From Tenrec ecaudatus (taxonomy: Eukaryota; Chordata; Mammalia; Afrosoricida; Tenrecidae): a DNA stretch of 64,000 bases. The notes beneath the pieces are model-generated. The model searched no databases. It was given only the letters and a program-made list of their open reading frames with translations, and was not told the DNA's origin. Made by a program: the position numbers and the translations under genes. Position 1 is the stretch's first letter. Each line of letters starts with the position of its first letter. Of the stretch, positions 47,370-58,987 are shown in pieces. The DNA lies in the NCBI RefSeq assembly GCF_050624435.1, contig NC_134536.1:138661277-138725276 (forward strand). Reading direction: 5' to 3'.

Positions 47370-47500
47370 ATAACAGCATAGTAGAAAGAATACTATACTA
47401 TTGAAAGTCAAGATAACCGGGTTCTAAGCCTAGTTTTACTCATAGCAAGGTAACTTACTTTGTAGGCCTCAATTTTTCATCAGTGAAATGGGCAGTGTGA
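47370..47500 (+). mobile_element. MIR SINE
   Basis: GCATAGTAGAAAGAATACTATAC, GGGTTCTAAGCCTAGTTTTACTC and TAGGCCTCAATTTTTCATCAGTG follow MIR order. Confidence 0.75.
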
Positions 47501-47504
47501 AGGA

Positions 47505-48090
47505 TAACTGCACAATCTCTAAACTCCTCTTCACCTTTCTGAAAATTTCCTGGGGATATTTCACTTGAGGAACATTAGCAAGATAAGAATAAGTAGGGAA
47601 CAACATCAATAATGGTATCAGTTGAATACCTGTGTGAACTGAAGAGATTTAGCAGTAGAAAAAAGTCTTATAAGTACTAGTTTTGAGATCGTTCATGAAA
47701 GAAGTTGCAAACATTTTCAAATAGAGAATTGATGAGAATAGTTCGAAATTGGAAGACTGAGGAATCAAGAAGCAAACGTACGCTTCCATCTCTAAAGAAA
47801 GTAGTAACCTAGAAATGAGCAATTCTCTAAGGAGAAAGCTATTCTTAGGTATTGCTTGGGATTAGAGGAAAAAGTCTTCATAGAGGTTTATATTAACATT
47901 TCAAGCAGTAATACTCTTGAGAAGGCCTTTTTAGTACTCAGCATCTTTTCTGATATGTCTGTAGTATTTAACGAATGTTGGAAGAAAAGGATTTTAAAAA
48001 CAATTTATCAGTGTGCTGTCTGAATGAAATGATTCCAGACAAACTGAAACCCTTGATAATTGTTCTTTTCTCCTTTTATCGTACTGTTGT
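47505..48090. other. HDAC8 intron 4, no recognisable feature
   Basis: Unique-looking intron sequence. Confidence 0.5.
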
Positions 48091-48097
48091 TTATATG

Positions 48098-50715
48098 TCC
48101 AGTTCTGAGGATTTTGGTTTTCTTAAAATTGAATTGTAATCCGTACTTAAGTTCTTCTTTTTAAAAAAAATCATTTTATTGGGGGCTCATACAATTCTTT
48201 TTTTTAAAAACAATTTATTAGGGACTCATACAACTCTTATCACAGTCCATACATATACATACATCAATTGTATAAAGCACATCTGTACATTCTTTGCCCT
48301 AATCATTTTGATCTTAATCAGCAAGTGCTTTAAGTCCTCCTCATTTTCAGCAAGCCAGATTGTGTCATCTGCATACTGCAGGTTGTTGATAAATCTTCCT
48401 CGACTCCTGCTGCTGTGTACTTCTTCATATAGACCAGCTTCTCAAATTATTTGGTCAGCTTACAGATTGAATAAGAATTGTGAAAGTATACTACCCTGAC
48501 AGACCTCTTCTGATTTTAAACCTCTCAGTTCTTTTCAAACGACTTACCTTTTGGGATTCACATTCTTCTGAATATTAACCATAGTTTGTTAGGGTTCACA
48601 TAGGTGAATGCCTTTGCATATTCAATAAAACACAAGAAACACTTTTCTTGTGGTCTCTGCTTTTAGCCTTGATCCATCTGACATCAGCAGTGATACTTCT
48701 TATGCCATGTCCTTCTGAATTTGGCTTGAATTTCTGGCAGTGTCCTATCGATGTACTATCAATGCAGCTGTTTTTGAATTATCAACATTTTACTTGCATG
48801 TGACATTAATATTGTTTGAAATTTTCTGTATGATTTCAAAAAGCAGCTCGAGAACCCAGGCATCAATGCAAAGAAGTAAGGAAACTGTGACTCTGTGGGG
48901 TCGCTGTTCTTCAAAATGGGCACAACACAAATACTGTAGTCAGTTGGCCAGGTAGCTATCTTTGAGTTTTCTTCAGTGCTTCATCACCTTGTTGAGACAT
49001 TTCAATTTTTATTTTGTCAGTTACTATTCTGTCAAATACTGGAGCCTTGCTTTTTGGTAACACCCTCAGTACAGCTTGGACCATCAGTACCGTAGGTTCT
49101 TGATCATAGGTTACTACCTGATATGATTGAATGTCAACCAAATCTTTTTGGTACAGTGACTGTGTAATCCCTCCATCGTCTTTTGTTGTTTCCTGCATTA
49201 TTCAATATTTTGTTCATGGAATCCTTCAATATTATAACTTGAGGCTTAAATGTGTTTTCAGTTATTTCAACTTCATATATGTTGAGTGTATTCTTTTTTG
49301 GTTTTCTAAATTCAAGTCTTTGCACATTTTTTCATAGTAATTTGTCTTCTCGGGCTGCCTTTTGAAATTTTCTGTTCATCTCTTTTACTTCATCTTTTCT
49401 TCCATGGGCTGTAGCTATTCTGTGTTCAAGAGAAAGTTTGAGTCTCTTTTGACATTCATTTTGACTTTTTCTTTCTTGTGTTTTTAATGACCTTTTGTGG
49501 TCTTCATAAATGATGTTCTTGATGTCCTACCACAGCTCATCAGACCTTCTGTCACTAGTGTTCAGTGCAGCAAATCTATTCTTCAGATGTTGAAATTCAG
49601 CTGAGATATATTCAAGGTTGTATTTTGACTCTCATGGACTTGTTTTAATTTTCTTCACCTTCAACCTGAATTTACAAATGAGCAATTTGTTTCAATTGGT
49701 TCCACAACTGGCCTCCTTTTGATAGCTGATAATGAGCTTTCTTCATACTTTTTTCCCACAGATGTAGTCAGTTTGATTCCTTTGTATTCTGTTGCTGAAC
49801 TGTATACATACAGTTGCTGTTTAAGTTGTTGAAAAAGGGTATTTGCAATGAAGAAGCCATTGGCCTTATAAAATTCTATCATATGATTTCCAGCGTTATT
49901 TCCATCCTATGGCCATGTTTTATAACTACTGTTCCTTCTTCATTGTTTAAACTTCTGCATTCCAATCACCTATCATTTGCAATCTATTTTCATTGCATGG
50001 TTGATCAATTTCAGGCTGAAGAATTTAGTAGAATCCCCCAGTTTCATCAACACTATCTGTAGTTGTTGGTGTGTAAATTATTTGTATTGACTAGATTTCC
50101 TTGTAGGCATATAGATATTATCCTATGACATCAGCATTATGCTTTAAGATAGATCCTGCAATTTCCTCTTTGATGAAGATTATGATACTATTCTTTTTGA
50201 CCTTATTATTCCTGGTACAGTAAATTATGTGATTGTCAATCTCAAAATGGCCAATACCAGTACATTTCAGCTCACTAATGCTTAGGATATCAATTTTTTA
50301 GGATATCAATCTTTATGCATTCCATTTTCACTTTTGACATCTTATAGCTTTCCTAGATTCATACTTCATATATTCCAAGTTCTGATTATTAATAGCTATT
50401 TTCAGCTGTTTCTTTTGATTTTGAGCCATGCCTCAGCACATAAAGGTCCTGAAAGCTTTACTTCATCATCCACATCATTATGGTGGATTCTGTTTTGAGG
50501 AGGCAATACTTCAGTTGCATTTTAAGTGCCTTCCAACTAGAGGGGGTCATTTTCCATCACTATAAGCCACTGCTGTTCATAAGGTTTTCTGTAGCTAGCC
50601 CTCAGAATTGAACAGCCTCTTCCATTTTTGTGGTCTGTTCTTAGTCTGGAAGCTCTGCTGAAGCATATTCATCTTGAGTGACCCTGTTGATATTTGAAAT
50701 ACCAGTGATGTGGTG
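48098..50715 (-). mobile_element. RTE LINE, 5' two-thirds (antisense)
   Basis: Long antisense RTE copy. It begins GTCCAGTTCTGAGGATTTTGG, includes CAGATTGTGTCATCTGCATACTGC (48355-48378; antisense of the RT YADD region), runs through the linker and the endonuclease-coding part (ATGGCCAATACCAGTACATTTCAG, 50248-50271) and ends near TGACCCTGTTGATATTTGAAATAC at the element's 5' end. The element's 3' third is absent. A young L1 3' end is inserted at 48155-48308. Many stops; inactive. Confidence 0.88.
48155..48308 (-). mobile_element. Two nested young L1 3' ends within RTE
   Basis: CATTTTATTGGGGGCTCATACAATTC is followed at once by AAAACAATTTATTAGGGACTCATAC, so one L1 3' end was inserted into another. 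Together about 150 bp. Confidence 0.85.
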
Positions 50716-50729
50716 CGTTTCAATTTGTG

Positions 50730-51385
50730 TTGTAAGAGTTTCAATTTCCACATATCCTTGCCAACATTTCATATTTTCTGTTTGATTTTGTTTTTATCTC
50801 ACCATAGTTATCCCAATGGGAGTGAAAACACATCTCATGTAGTTTATATTTGCACCTCTCTGGTGGCTAATAATATTAAACATCTTTTCATGTGTGTGTT
50901 GGTCATTGGAATATCCTTTTTGGTAAAGTGTTTATTCAAGTCATTTACCTATTTTATTTGTTTTCCTGTTAAGTTGTTTAAGTTTTACATATATATATGT
51001 TATTAGATTCTTAGTGGATATATAGTTCCCCCAAATATTCTACCAGTTAGTAGCTTGTCTTTTCATATTTTTGGTAACAGTTTTTTGGTGGATAAAATTT
51101 TGAAATTTTTATGATATCACATTCATTTATTTTTTGCCTTTTGCTATTTGTACATTTGTTATTTTATTAGTGAGTCTACTTTAAAAAAATAAGCCTGATG
51201 TGGTTGTTTCTGAATTTTTCTAAGAATTTATGGTTTTAGAATGCACAGTTAGGTCCTTACTGCATTGTAAATTTATTTTTGTGTTTGGCTTGAGGCATAT
51301 TAAGTATTAAAGTTATATAGCATCAGTCTTCTGATGTGTTCTTCTTTTTAGATACTGTGTTGGTTTTTCTAACTCTTTTGCTTTC
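50730..51385 (-). mobile_element. Old L1 ORF2 end (antisense)
   Basis: TCACCATAGTTATCCCAATGGGAG and CTCTCTGGTGGCTAATAATATT are antisense old-L1 text. Continues after an AfroSINE at 51541. Confidence 0.7.
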
Positions 51386-51540
51386 CAGGACCTCTGGTGG
51401 CACTGTCAAGTAAGTGTCGCACTGCCACACTCAGGGAAAAGTTAAGGCTGGTCTGCTCTCATAAAAATTTAGAGCCCTGGAAATTCTATAAAGGGTTGTT
51501 GTGAGTTGGAATCAACTCAATGACAGCGGGTTTTGGTTCC
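51386..51540 (+). mobile_element. AfroSINE
   Basis: Sense copy: head GACCTCTGGTGGCACTGTC, then GTTGTGAGTTGGAATCAACTC and GACAGCGGGTTTTGGTT at the tail. It splits an antisense L1. Confidence 0.88.
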
Positions 51541-51671
51541 CTCTCTATATAACTTTAGAATTAGTTTGTTGATACCCACAAAATAATTTACTGGGGATTT
51601 GTGATTGCTTTGAATCTATGATCATTCTGGGAAGAACTTCCATGTTAAAAATATTGTCTTATCCATGAACA
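51541..51671 (-). mobile_element. Old L1 ORF2, continued (antisense)
   Basis: AACTTTAGAATTAGTTTGTTGATACCC (51550-51576) and TTGTGATTGCTTTGAATCTATG are conserved antisense ORF2 blocks. Confidence 0.75.
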
Positions 51672-51828
51672 TGGAATGTTGTTATATGCCATCAAGCCAA
51701 TTTCTGACATATAGCAACCCAATATGCCAAAGTAGAACTGCCTCCATAGTTTTCTAGGCTGTAACCTTTGGAGGAGCAGATCTTTGTGTTAGCAGCCCAG
51801 TGTTCAACTACTGAGCCACCAGGGCTCT
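51672..51828 (-). mobile_element. AfroSINE
   Basis: Antisense: GCCATCAAGCCAATTTCTGAC, AAAGTAGAACTGCCTCC, GTTAGCAGCCCAGTGTTC, ending GAGCCACCAGGGCTC. Confidence 0.88.
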
Positions 51829-52865
51829 TTACCAAGAATAGTGCATGAGAAGTGATGTCAGTTGCAATCAGCTTGAGGGCACCCGTTATTGCTCTTGTTG
51901 CATGTGGGAGGAGGTGAAAGAAGAGGAAGATGACCAGGTTTCTGTTTAGCTTGTTTGGGTATGGCCCATACAAGCAAGCAATTCTTAACAATAGCTAATA
52001 TATTTTAAGCTAAGTGCTAGTGACTTGCATTTTGCTCTTCTGTCCTCACAAGAACATTAGGAGGTTTGGTATTGTTACCCATTTTCCATGATACAGAAAT
52101 ACTGAAAAACAATTTGTTCAGGATTTTTAGGTGGCAAAGTTGAGACTCAACACACAAGCAATCTGATTATTAATTCTGTGTGATTAGCCATTGCATATTC
52201 TACTACAATAAAAAGGAGTGGATGATGGTATGCAATGGAAGTAATACTCAGGTGAATTGGATATTCGGAGTTGTATATGGAGGTAGAAGCGGAAATAGAA
52301 ATAAAAGTGTTATGGATATAACAAATGGTGGTATAAATTCTGAAAGTGGATGAGATTACTGAGGTGAAATAAAAAGAGTGAGGAGAAAGACAAATAAGAG
52401 AGTACAAAAAGAAAGATAAGAGAACACAGAACCCAAGGAAGCATTGATTTCTAATGGGCAAGCAGATGAAAAGACTAGGGAATTCAACTGAAAAGCAACA
52501 ATTAAGAGTAGCTAGAGAGGTCTTGGAATGTCAAGATATCAAAAGCTTTTTAAAATACAGAGTTCTCAGAGATCCCATGTACTATCTGGTCAGTCCAGCT
52601 AGTTACTAAAGGATCAGTCATATTTGGCAATTAAGGTTAATGGTCTTTATAAGAGAATTTTGGAGAAAGTAATGAGTAGAAAGTAAAGAAATACCTAGGA
52701 AAGGATGACTGTTTTCCAGAGGTTTGAATGAGAAAGGAAAGAAGAGAGGTGTGGCCAAGAGAAATTAAAGGCTAAAGCATAGTTGACCCAGACCTTCATT
52801 CCTGAGAGACAAACCAGAGAACCCTTTCTAACACAATAGTGTTTGTATTATCCATTTGAAAATAT
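51829..52865. other. HDAC8 intron 4, no recognisable feature
   Basis: No exon or named repeat seen. Confidence 0.5.
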
Positions 52866-53164
52866 TTAAGTACATTTAAAGGTTGAAAGGAAAATATTGG
52901 AAATGCATATGAGATGGATGAACAGTGCAGAGAAGACTACAGGAAAGAAGCAAGTAAAATGGCTTTGGGAGGATGGGACCCACCTCTTCTGAAGCCAGAG
53001 AAAAAGAAAGATGTGACAGAGGAGATTGAGTTGTCTGCTGTTCAGTTTCTGCCATATGTCCTCTTGTTTCTCTGTGGACAACTCCTGTTCTCCTATATGA
53101 AAGTAAGCCAAAAATGACGGCTAAAACCATCATAGAAGCTTTATTAATAAAAAACATAGAAATG
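52866..53164. other. Unassigned sequence with a 67-codon frame
   Basis: The plus-strand frame 52914-53117 gives a charged N-terminal part and a hydrophobic stretch, FLPYVLLFLCGQLLFSYM. It has no recognisable relative and no retrocopy signs, and borders a mariner remnant. Probably chance. Confidence 0.3.
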
Positions 53165-53400
53165 CAAAGTTGTTGTTTCTGGACACATCTTCCATCTATG
53201 TCTGTATGTATGGAGGCATTGTTTCTGCTTCCTTAAACTTTCCCCAAAGAATTCTATACTGTTTGATTTACATTGTGAAGGAACTGCAGCTTTGGCATCC
53301 TTGAGAGACTCAAATTGTGTTCCTTTTCAATGTTATTTGAGTGTGGGAAACAAAAACAAATCTGAAAGGGCAAGATTAGAACTGTCTGGTGATCTCTTTC
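53165..53400 (-). mobile_element. mariner-family transposase C-terminus remnant
   Basis: The minus strand reads NLALSDLFLFPTLK, then KGTQFESLKDAKAAVPSQCK and SNSIEFFGESLRK, the C-terminal part of a mariner-type transposase (compare DLAPSDFFLFPKLK). Stops interrupt it. It is a different mariner lineage from the 46376 element. Ends not found. Confidence 0.75.
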
Positions 53401-53554
53401 AGAGGAGTTGGCAGTGGTAGCCAAGCAACAATGTAGCCAAGCAACAATCTTCTGGTCTCAGGGTTGTCGAGGCTCTTTAGTCCCTTGGATTAATTGTTCC
53501 CATGCATTTGGATTTTCTTCACTCTTCTTTGTTCCATAGAGGAGAAGCCAAAGT

Positions 53555-54062
53555 TGCACCTTAGATGTGTGTCAGTGTGCCTCCTATAGGATATTCCTTT
53601 TTTCTACTGACTCTCTACGAAGCATGATAGGGACTGGTCTCTCCAGATAACTTGTCCAGATTACAAGAGATAAAATCTTGCCATTCTTGATTCTCAAGAG
53701 TATTTGTTCTTGCTGTTCATGATATATATTTAGTATTCTTTGCCAATGCCATATTTCAAAGTTATCAATTATTCATCAGGATTCCTTATGTATTGCCCAG
53801 GTTTCACATGCATATGAATGTCCTGAAAATACCATGGCTTGAGTCAGACCCACCTTAGCTTTCAAGACATTTTTGAATTTTAACATTTTAAAGAGGTCTT
53901 TTGCAGCAGATTGGTCCAATGCAGTATGCTGTTTGCTTTCTTGACTACTGCTTCCATGAGAATTGATTGTGGATCTAAGAAAAATGAAACCCTTTACAAT
54001 ATCAGTATTTCCCCCATTTATGTTGATGTTGCATATTGGTTGAATTGTGCTCATTGGTCCAG
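53555..54062 (-). mobile_element. RTE LINE 3' part (antisense)
   Basis: AGGGACTGGTCTCTCCAGATAAC (53628-53650), TATTCTTTGCCAATGCC, CACATGCATATGAATGTCCTG and AAAGAGGTCTTTTGCAGCAG follow the antisense RTE 3' part and stop at GTGCTCATTGGTCCAG. Confidence 0.88.
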
Positions 54063-54598
54063 AGTCACTGTACTAAAAAGAATTAGATGACATCCAATCA
54101 TTTAAGGAGGTGTACATGATCAAGAACGAATGGTATTGAAGGAAGAAGTCCAAACTACATTGAACTCTTTGGTGAAAAGCAAGGTTTCAGGAGTTGACAG
54201 AATTCTAATTGAGATATTGTAGCAAATGGATATAGTACTGGAAGCATTCACTAATCTAAGCTAATTAGAAGAGAACCATACGCATCATACATTCTTAGTA
54301 CCCCCCAAAAGATGATACAATGGAATGTAGAAATTACTGAACAATATCATTGACATTGCACACAAGTAAAATTAGGCTCAAGATGATATAGAAACATTTG
54401 CAGCAATACATTGGCAGAGAACTGCCAAAAGTTCAAGTTAGATTCAGAAGAGGATATTTTATAATAGATATCATAGCTGATATTAGATGGATCTTGGCTG
54501 AAAATAGAACATACAAAGAAAAGATTTTGTCTATGTTTTATTATGTAAAAGCATTAAACACTGTGGATCATAAGTAATTTGGATAACATCAATACAAT
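54063..54598 (+). mobile_element. RTE LINE internal part, inverted (first piece)
   Basis: Sense RTE text (ATGGTATTGAAGGAAGAAGTCC at 54130-54151, then CAGGAGTTGACAGAATTC and GTGGATCATAAGTAATTTGG). It lies back to back with the antisense 3' part at 54062. Interrupted at 54598 by L1 sequence and resumed at about 58195. Confidence 0.85.
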
Positions 54599-55947
54599 CG
54601 CCTTTTCCCAGGGGGATGATTAACACTGTTTTTCTTGGTTTTTATTTGGAGGGAGCAGTTGTTTGGTTGATTTGTTTTTTGTATTTGTTATAATGTAACC
54701 GCCAAAGTAAAGCAGAGCCGTTTGTAACCCATGGACAAGCAGATGGATTCTGGCTTCCCCTGTGATTCTAGCCCCAATCTGGGAACAGTTCTTATAACAT
54801 GGCCCTGTTCGATACTTGCCGTCATGAAAAGATCACTGAAGATAAGGGTGTTACAGCAAAGTGTGGTTAAAAAAAAGCAGATGGTGCTCAGCTATCAATT
54901 GGAATAGTGTCTGGGTTCTTAAAGGCTTGTATTCAAACAGCCCTTTAATTGAGACATCAATTAAGTCCACTGGTCTGTGTGATTCAAAGATGATGATAAC
55001 AGCATCCAAATATGATGAAGAGAAAAGTATCCGAGCTTAAATTGTGAACACCCAATTTATAGAAGGCTGTGGAGGAAATGAGAGCCCAGAATCCATCTGC
55101 AGAGTATCTGGTCAGATTAAGCCTCTGGCAGATCCCTTCTAGCCAAAGGTGAGGAACTCAAACTGCTTTGCTAGCAGGCAGTGACAGTTTCTAATTTGAT
55201 GGCAGTGGATTGAACCATGGTGTGATATGATACTTGATCAGTTGACCTCCCTCTTGAACCAATCTGAATTTGCTGTAGGCTCAAGTATTTCTTGCTTGTT
55301 CCATGATAGAATTTTTTTCTCTGGCTTTTAAAATATTGTCAGTAGTCTTTTCTTCCTTACTCTTTATTTTTGTTTTTATATTCTTATGATTTTCTTTCTG
55401 TTTCATTTTGTTTTATTGTTCTTGTTAGGTTCAGCACAGAAGGAGTGGATGCATAGAGACAATAACTGATAGAATGACTAATTGGGGATGGGGTGGGGTG
55501 GGGTGGACGAGGGTATTGAGGGAGCAAACAATGAATACAAGAGAGGGAAGGGAGCATTAGAACTGATTGTGATGATGTACATGTATATACAACTCTTTTA
55601 AAAAGTGATTTAATTATGGTGGTGTATGATTTGTGAATATTATATGAGGAAGACTTGAAAAATAAGAAAACAAACTTGAACAATGATTAGCAGAGATGAA
55701 GGAGGAAGAGTATTTTCTTAGCGGGCATTGAGTTTATGTTAATGGTGGTGGAATAATTTGGAAAAAAATCAGTATTGGTTGTACAACACAAAAAGTATAA
55801 TTGATGACACTGAATTATACACATAGAAGTTGTTGAATTGGAGAATATTTAGTTGTGTATATTTTTACCACAATTAAAACAACAAATTAAACCATGAATA
55901 ACAATGATTATAAGGAAGAAGAAAGTGCACTAAAATTGATTGTGGTA
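54599..55947 (+). mobile_element. Old L1 3' UTR, sense, part 1
   Basis: Includes an old form of the repeated block (AGCAGATGGTGCTCAGCTATCAATTGG near 54877, GTTCTTAAAGGCTTGTATTC), the same 3' text as 21900-22418 (GGGCATTGAGTTTATGTTAATGG) and runs to the young L1 insertion. Confidence 0.8.
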
Positions 55948-58099
55948 CAACCAGAGGAAAGCTGAAGCAAAGGAAGGAGGAAGAACGGTACGGAGCACAC
56001 CTGGGTCCACCAAGCTCAGAGGACGATAGCCCGGCTCGAAGGGCCCAATGTACAGAGAGGACCATATAGCTGGCCCCATGGCGAGATGCAACATCCTGCA
56101 CTGACCCATGGCCCTACATGGGACAGCACCTGAGACACAGTGGGGGATGTGCGACTGAGCTGACCCCACCACACTGAGGCAAAACACTGGGGGCGTGCAA
56201 TGGAGTGGCGGGGGAAGCAGAGTAAGGATGTCCCGAGGGAGTATAAAGAATGGACTTTGGGGCCAGGATGTGGCACCCCATCAGACTCATCCAGAAAACA
56301 CTCCTGAAGGTCAATAAACATACCTCGAACTACTAACAGGTGTTTTGGTTTTTTTGGCTTTTTTTTCTTTCTCTTCTTTTTAAATTTTGTATGTTAGTGG
56401 CTTTTTTGTTTATCAGCGTGTTGGTGTTGCTGCTGTCGACGCCATGTTCTTATGTGCCACTTTGGTGCTTTCGAAGCCATCTGCATTTGTATGCACATAT
56501 TACTATATCAGCAGGTCCACCTAGATAAGATAGGCTGGACAAACAATGTGAGAAGAAAATAGCGGGACCAACGGTCCCGGAAGAGGCACATGAAAGTGTG
56601 GGAGGTAGGGGAAGGGAGGAGGTGTTGGCCAACACAGGGACAGGGAACAACGAGTGGTTTAAAACTAGTGGACGGAGGGGATGGGAGGACTGGTAGGGAG
56701 TGACCAAGGGCAAGGTAACTGAAAGGAATTACTGAAACCAGAATGAAGGCTGAACATGGTAGTGGGACAGGAGGAAAGCGTAAGGAAATAGAGGAAAGGA
56801 GTAGGAGGCAAAGGACATACATAGAAGCCTAAATACAGACATGTACATATGTAAATATTTTTATAATTATGGGGAAAATAGACCTAGGTACATTATTTAT
56901 AGGTTCAGTAGTAGGGTAGCAGATGGACATTGGGCCTCCTTGCGCATACTCCCTCAATACAATAGCACCTTGCTCAGGTCATTCCATGACACCCACCTTC
57001 CCGACATGATCGCTGAAGACAGATGTGTGCATTAGCAAATGTGGTGAAAAAAGCTGATGGTGCCCGGCTATCAAAAAGATATAGCATCTGGGGTCTTAAA
57101 GGCTTGAAGGCAAACAAGCGGCCATCTAGCTGAGAAGCAAAAAAGCCCACAGAGAAGAAGCACAAAAGCCTGTGTGATCACGAGATGTTGAAGGGATCAG
57201 ATAACAGACACCAAAGAACAAAAACCATCATTGTGTGATCACCTTCTCCACATAAACGCTGAAGACGAATGTGTGCATAAGTAAGTGGTGAAGAAGGCTG
57301 ATGGTGCCTGGCTATCGAGAGATATAGTGTCTGGGGTCTTAAAGGCTTGAAAGTAAACAAGCGGCCATCTATCCCAGAAGCAACAAAGCCCACATGGAAG
57401 CAGCATACCAACGGATCATGAAGGGCTGAGGGGACCAGGTTTCCAACAACAAAGGTGGGGGAAAAATTTGAGGGGAGTGCGTGATGGGAACCCAATGCCC
57501 ATCTGTAGACCACTGGACATCCCTTGCAGAGGAGTAGTGGGGAGGAGATGAGTCACTCAGGGTTCAATGTAGCAATAATGAAACTCACAACCTTCCTCTA
57601 GTTCTTAAATGCTTCCTCCCAACTATCATGATCCCAATTCTACCTTGCAAACCTGGTTAATCCAAAGGATACACAGCGGTACAGATGGGAACTAGAAACA
57701 CAGGGAATCTAGGACAGATGAACCTCTCAGGACCAGTGGTGAGAGTGGCGATACCGGGAGGGAAGGAGCGGTAGAAAGGGGGAACCAATCACAAGGCTCT
57801 ACATAAAACCTCCTCTCTGGGGGATGGGCAACAGAGAAGTGGGTGAAGGGAGATGCCGGGCAGTGTAGGATAAGATAAAATAATAATTTATAAATTATTA
57901 AGGGTTCATGCGGGAGGGGAGAGTGGGAAGGGAGCGGGAGGACAAAAAGGTAAATGAGCTGATTCCAGGAACACAAGTGGAAGGCAAATTTTGAGAATGA
58001 TGAGGGCAACGAATGTATAAGAGTGCTTTACTCAACTGATGTATGTATGGATTGTGATAAGAGTTGTGAGCCCCAATAAAATGATTTAAAATAAATAAG
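55948..58099 (+). mobile_element. Young L1 3' UTR insertion, 2.15 kb
   Basis: Sense, 5'-truncated, with the repeated block twice (about 57010-57180 and 57235-57420) and the end GAGCCCCAATAAAATGATTTAAA. A 17-bp target duplication, TAAAATTGATTGTGGTA (55931-55947) and TAAAATGGATTGTGGTA (58100-58116), has one mismatch. Inserted into an old L1 3' UTR, itself inside an RTE. Confidence 0.94.
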
Positions 58100-58190
58100 T
58101 AAAATGGATTGTGGTAATGATTGTACAACTCTTCTTGATATGATTGAACTATTGAATCACATGGTATATGGATGTAGTGCCAATAAAACT
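58100..58190 (+). mobile_element. Old L1 3' UTR, terminal piece
   Basis: GTAATGATTGTACAACTCTTC to GTGCCAATAAAACTGTTAG completes the old L1 begun at 54599. Confidence 0.82.
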
Positions 58191-58194
58191 GTTA

Positions 58195-58590
58195 GAACAA
58201 AAGTGGATAGCATTGTGAATGATTGAAATCCCAGAACACCTATTTGAGTTCTCCCAGAAACTACTCATAGACCAATAGACAATTCTTCAAACAAAACTAG
58301 GGGATACTGCATGATTTAAAATCAGGAATGGTGGTGTAGCCTGTCATCGTACTTAAACAATGTGTGTGCTATGCAGATGATTAGAGAAACTGGACTGTGT
58401 GAAGAATATGATATCAGGATTGGAGGAAGACTAACTATCTGTAATATGCAGATGATACAACCTTGCTTGCTGAAAGCAAAGAGAAACACAACTGTTGAAG
58501 ATCAATGGCTACAGTCTTCAGTGTAATTGCACCTTAAAATATAAAATGTAAAAGCACTGGTTTGACACAGTGATGTTGGTACATGGGATC
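58195..58590 (+). mobile_element. RTE LINE internal part, inverted (second piece)
   Basis: Resumes the RTE from 54598: CCCAGAACACCTATTTGAG (58231-58249), GGATTGGAGGAAGACTAAC and TATGCAGATGATACAACCTTGC, encoding the RT core YADDTTLLAES. It stops near AAAAGCACTGGTTTGAC, the point in the element where the antisense 3' part at 54062 begins. Confidence 0.87.
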
Positions 58591-58629
58591 TTGGGAAATC
58601 TTCAACTTATTAAAAATCTTTTATTCATT

Positions 58630-58880
58630 TTTATTTTTTTTAAAGATCATTTTACTGAGGGCTCATAACAAGCCATACATCAATTGTATCAAGCACATTT
58701 GTACATGTTATCATCATTATTTTCTAAACATTTACTTTCTATTTGAGCCCTTGACATCAGCTCTTTCCCCATACCCCCGTCCTCCCCTCCCACCATCATT
58801 ACTCCTTGATAAATTATTATTATTTTCATATCTTACATGCACTGCTGTCTCCCTTCCCTGATGGTTTCTTTTTTGTTTGT
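58630..58880 (-). mobile_element. Young L1 3' end (antisense), copy 1 of 3
   Basis: TCATTTTACTGAGGGCTCATAAC to about CTCCCTTCCCTGATGG; the more internal part of this copy is missing. Confidence 0.82.
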
Positions 58881-58987
58881 GTTTATTTTTTAAACGTTTT
58901 ATTAGGGGCTCATACAACTCTTATCACAATCCATACATACATCAATTGTGTAAAGCACATCTGTACATTCATTGCCCTCATCATTCT
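58881..58987 (-). mobile_element. Young L1 3' end (antisense), copy 2 of 3
   Basis: ACGTTTTATTAGGGGCTCATAC to CATTGCCCTCATCATTC, about 105 bp, cut by copy 3. Confidence 0.88.

Noticed and set aside
52914-53117. 67-codon frame with a hydrophobic stretch as a small membrane protein
   Set aside because: No relative, no retrocopy signs and next to a mariner remnant; chance is likelier.
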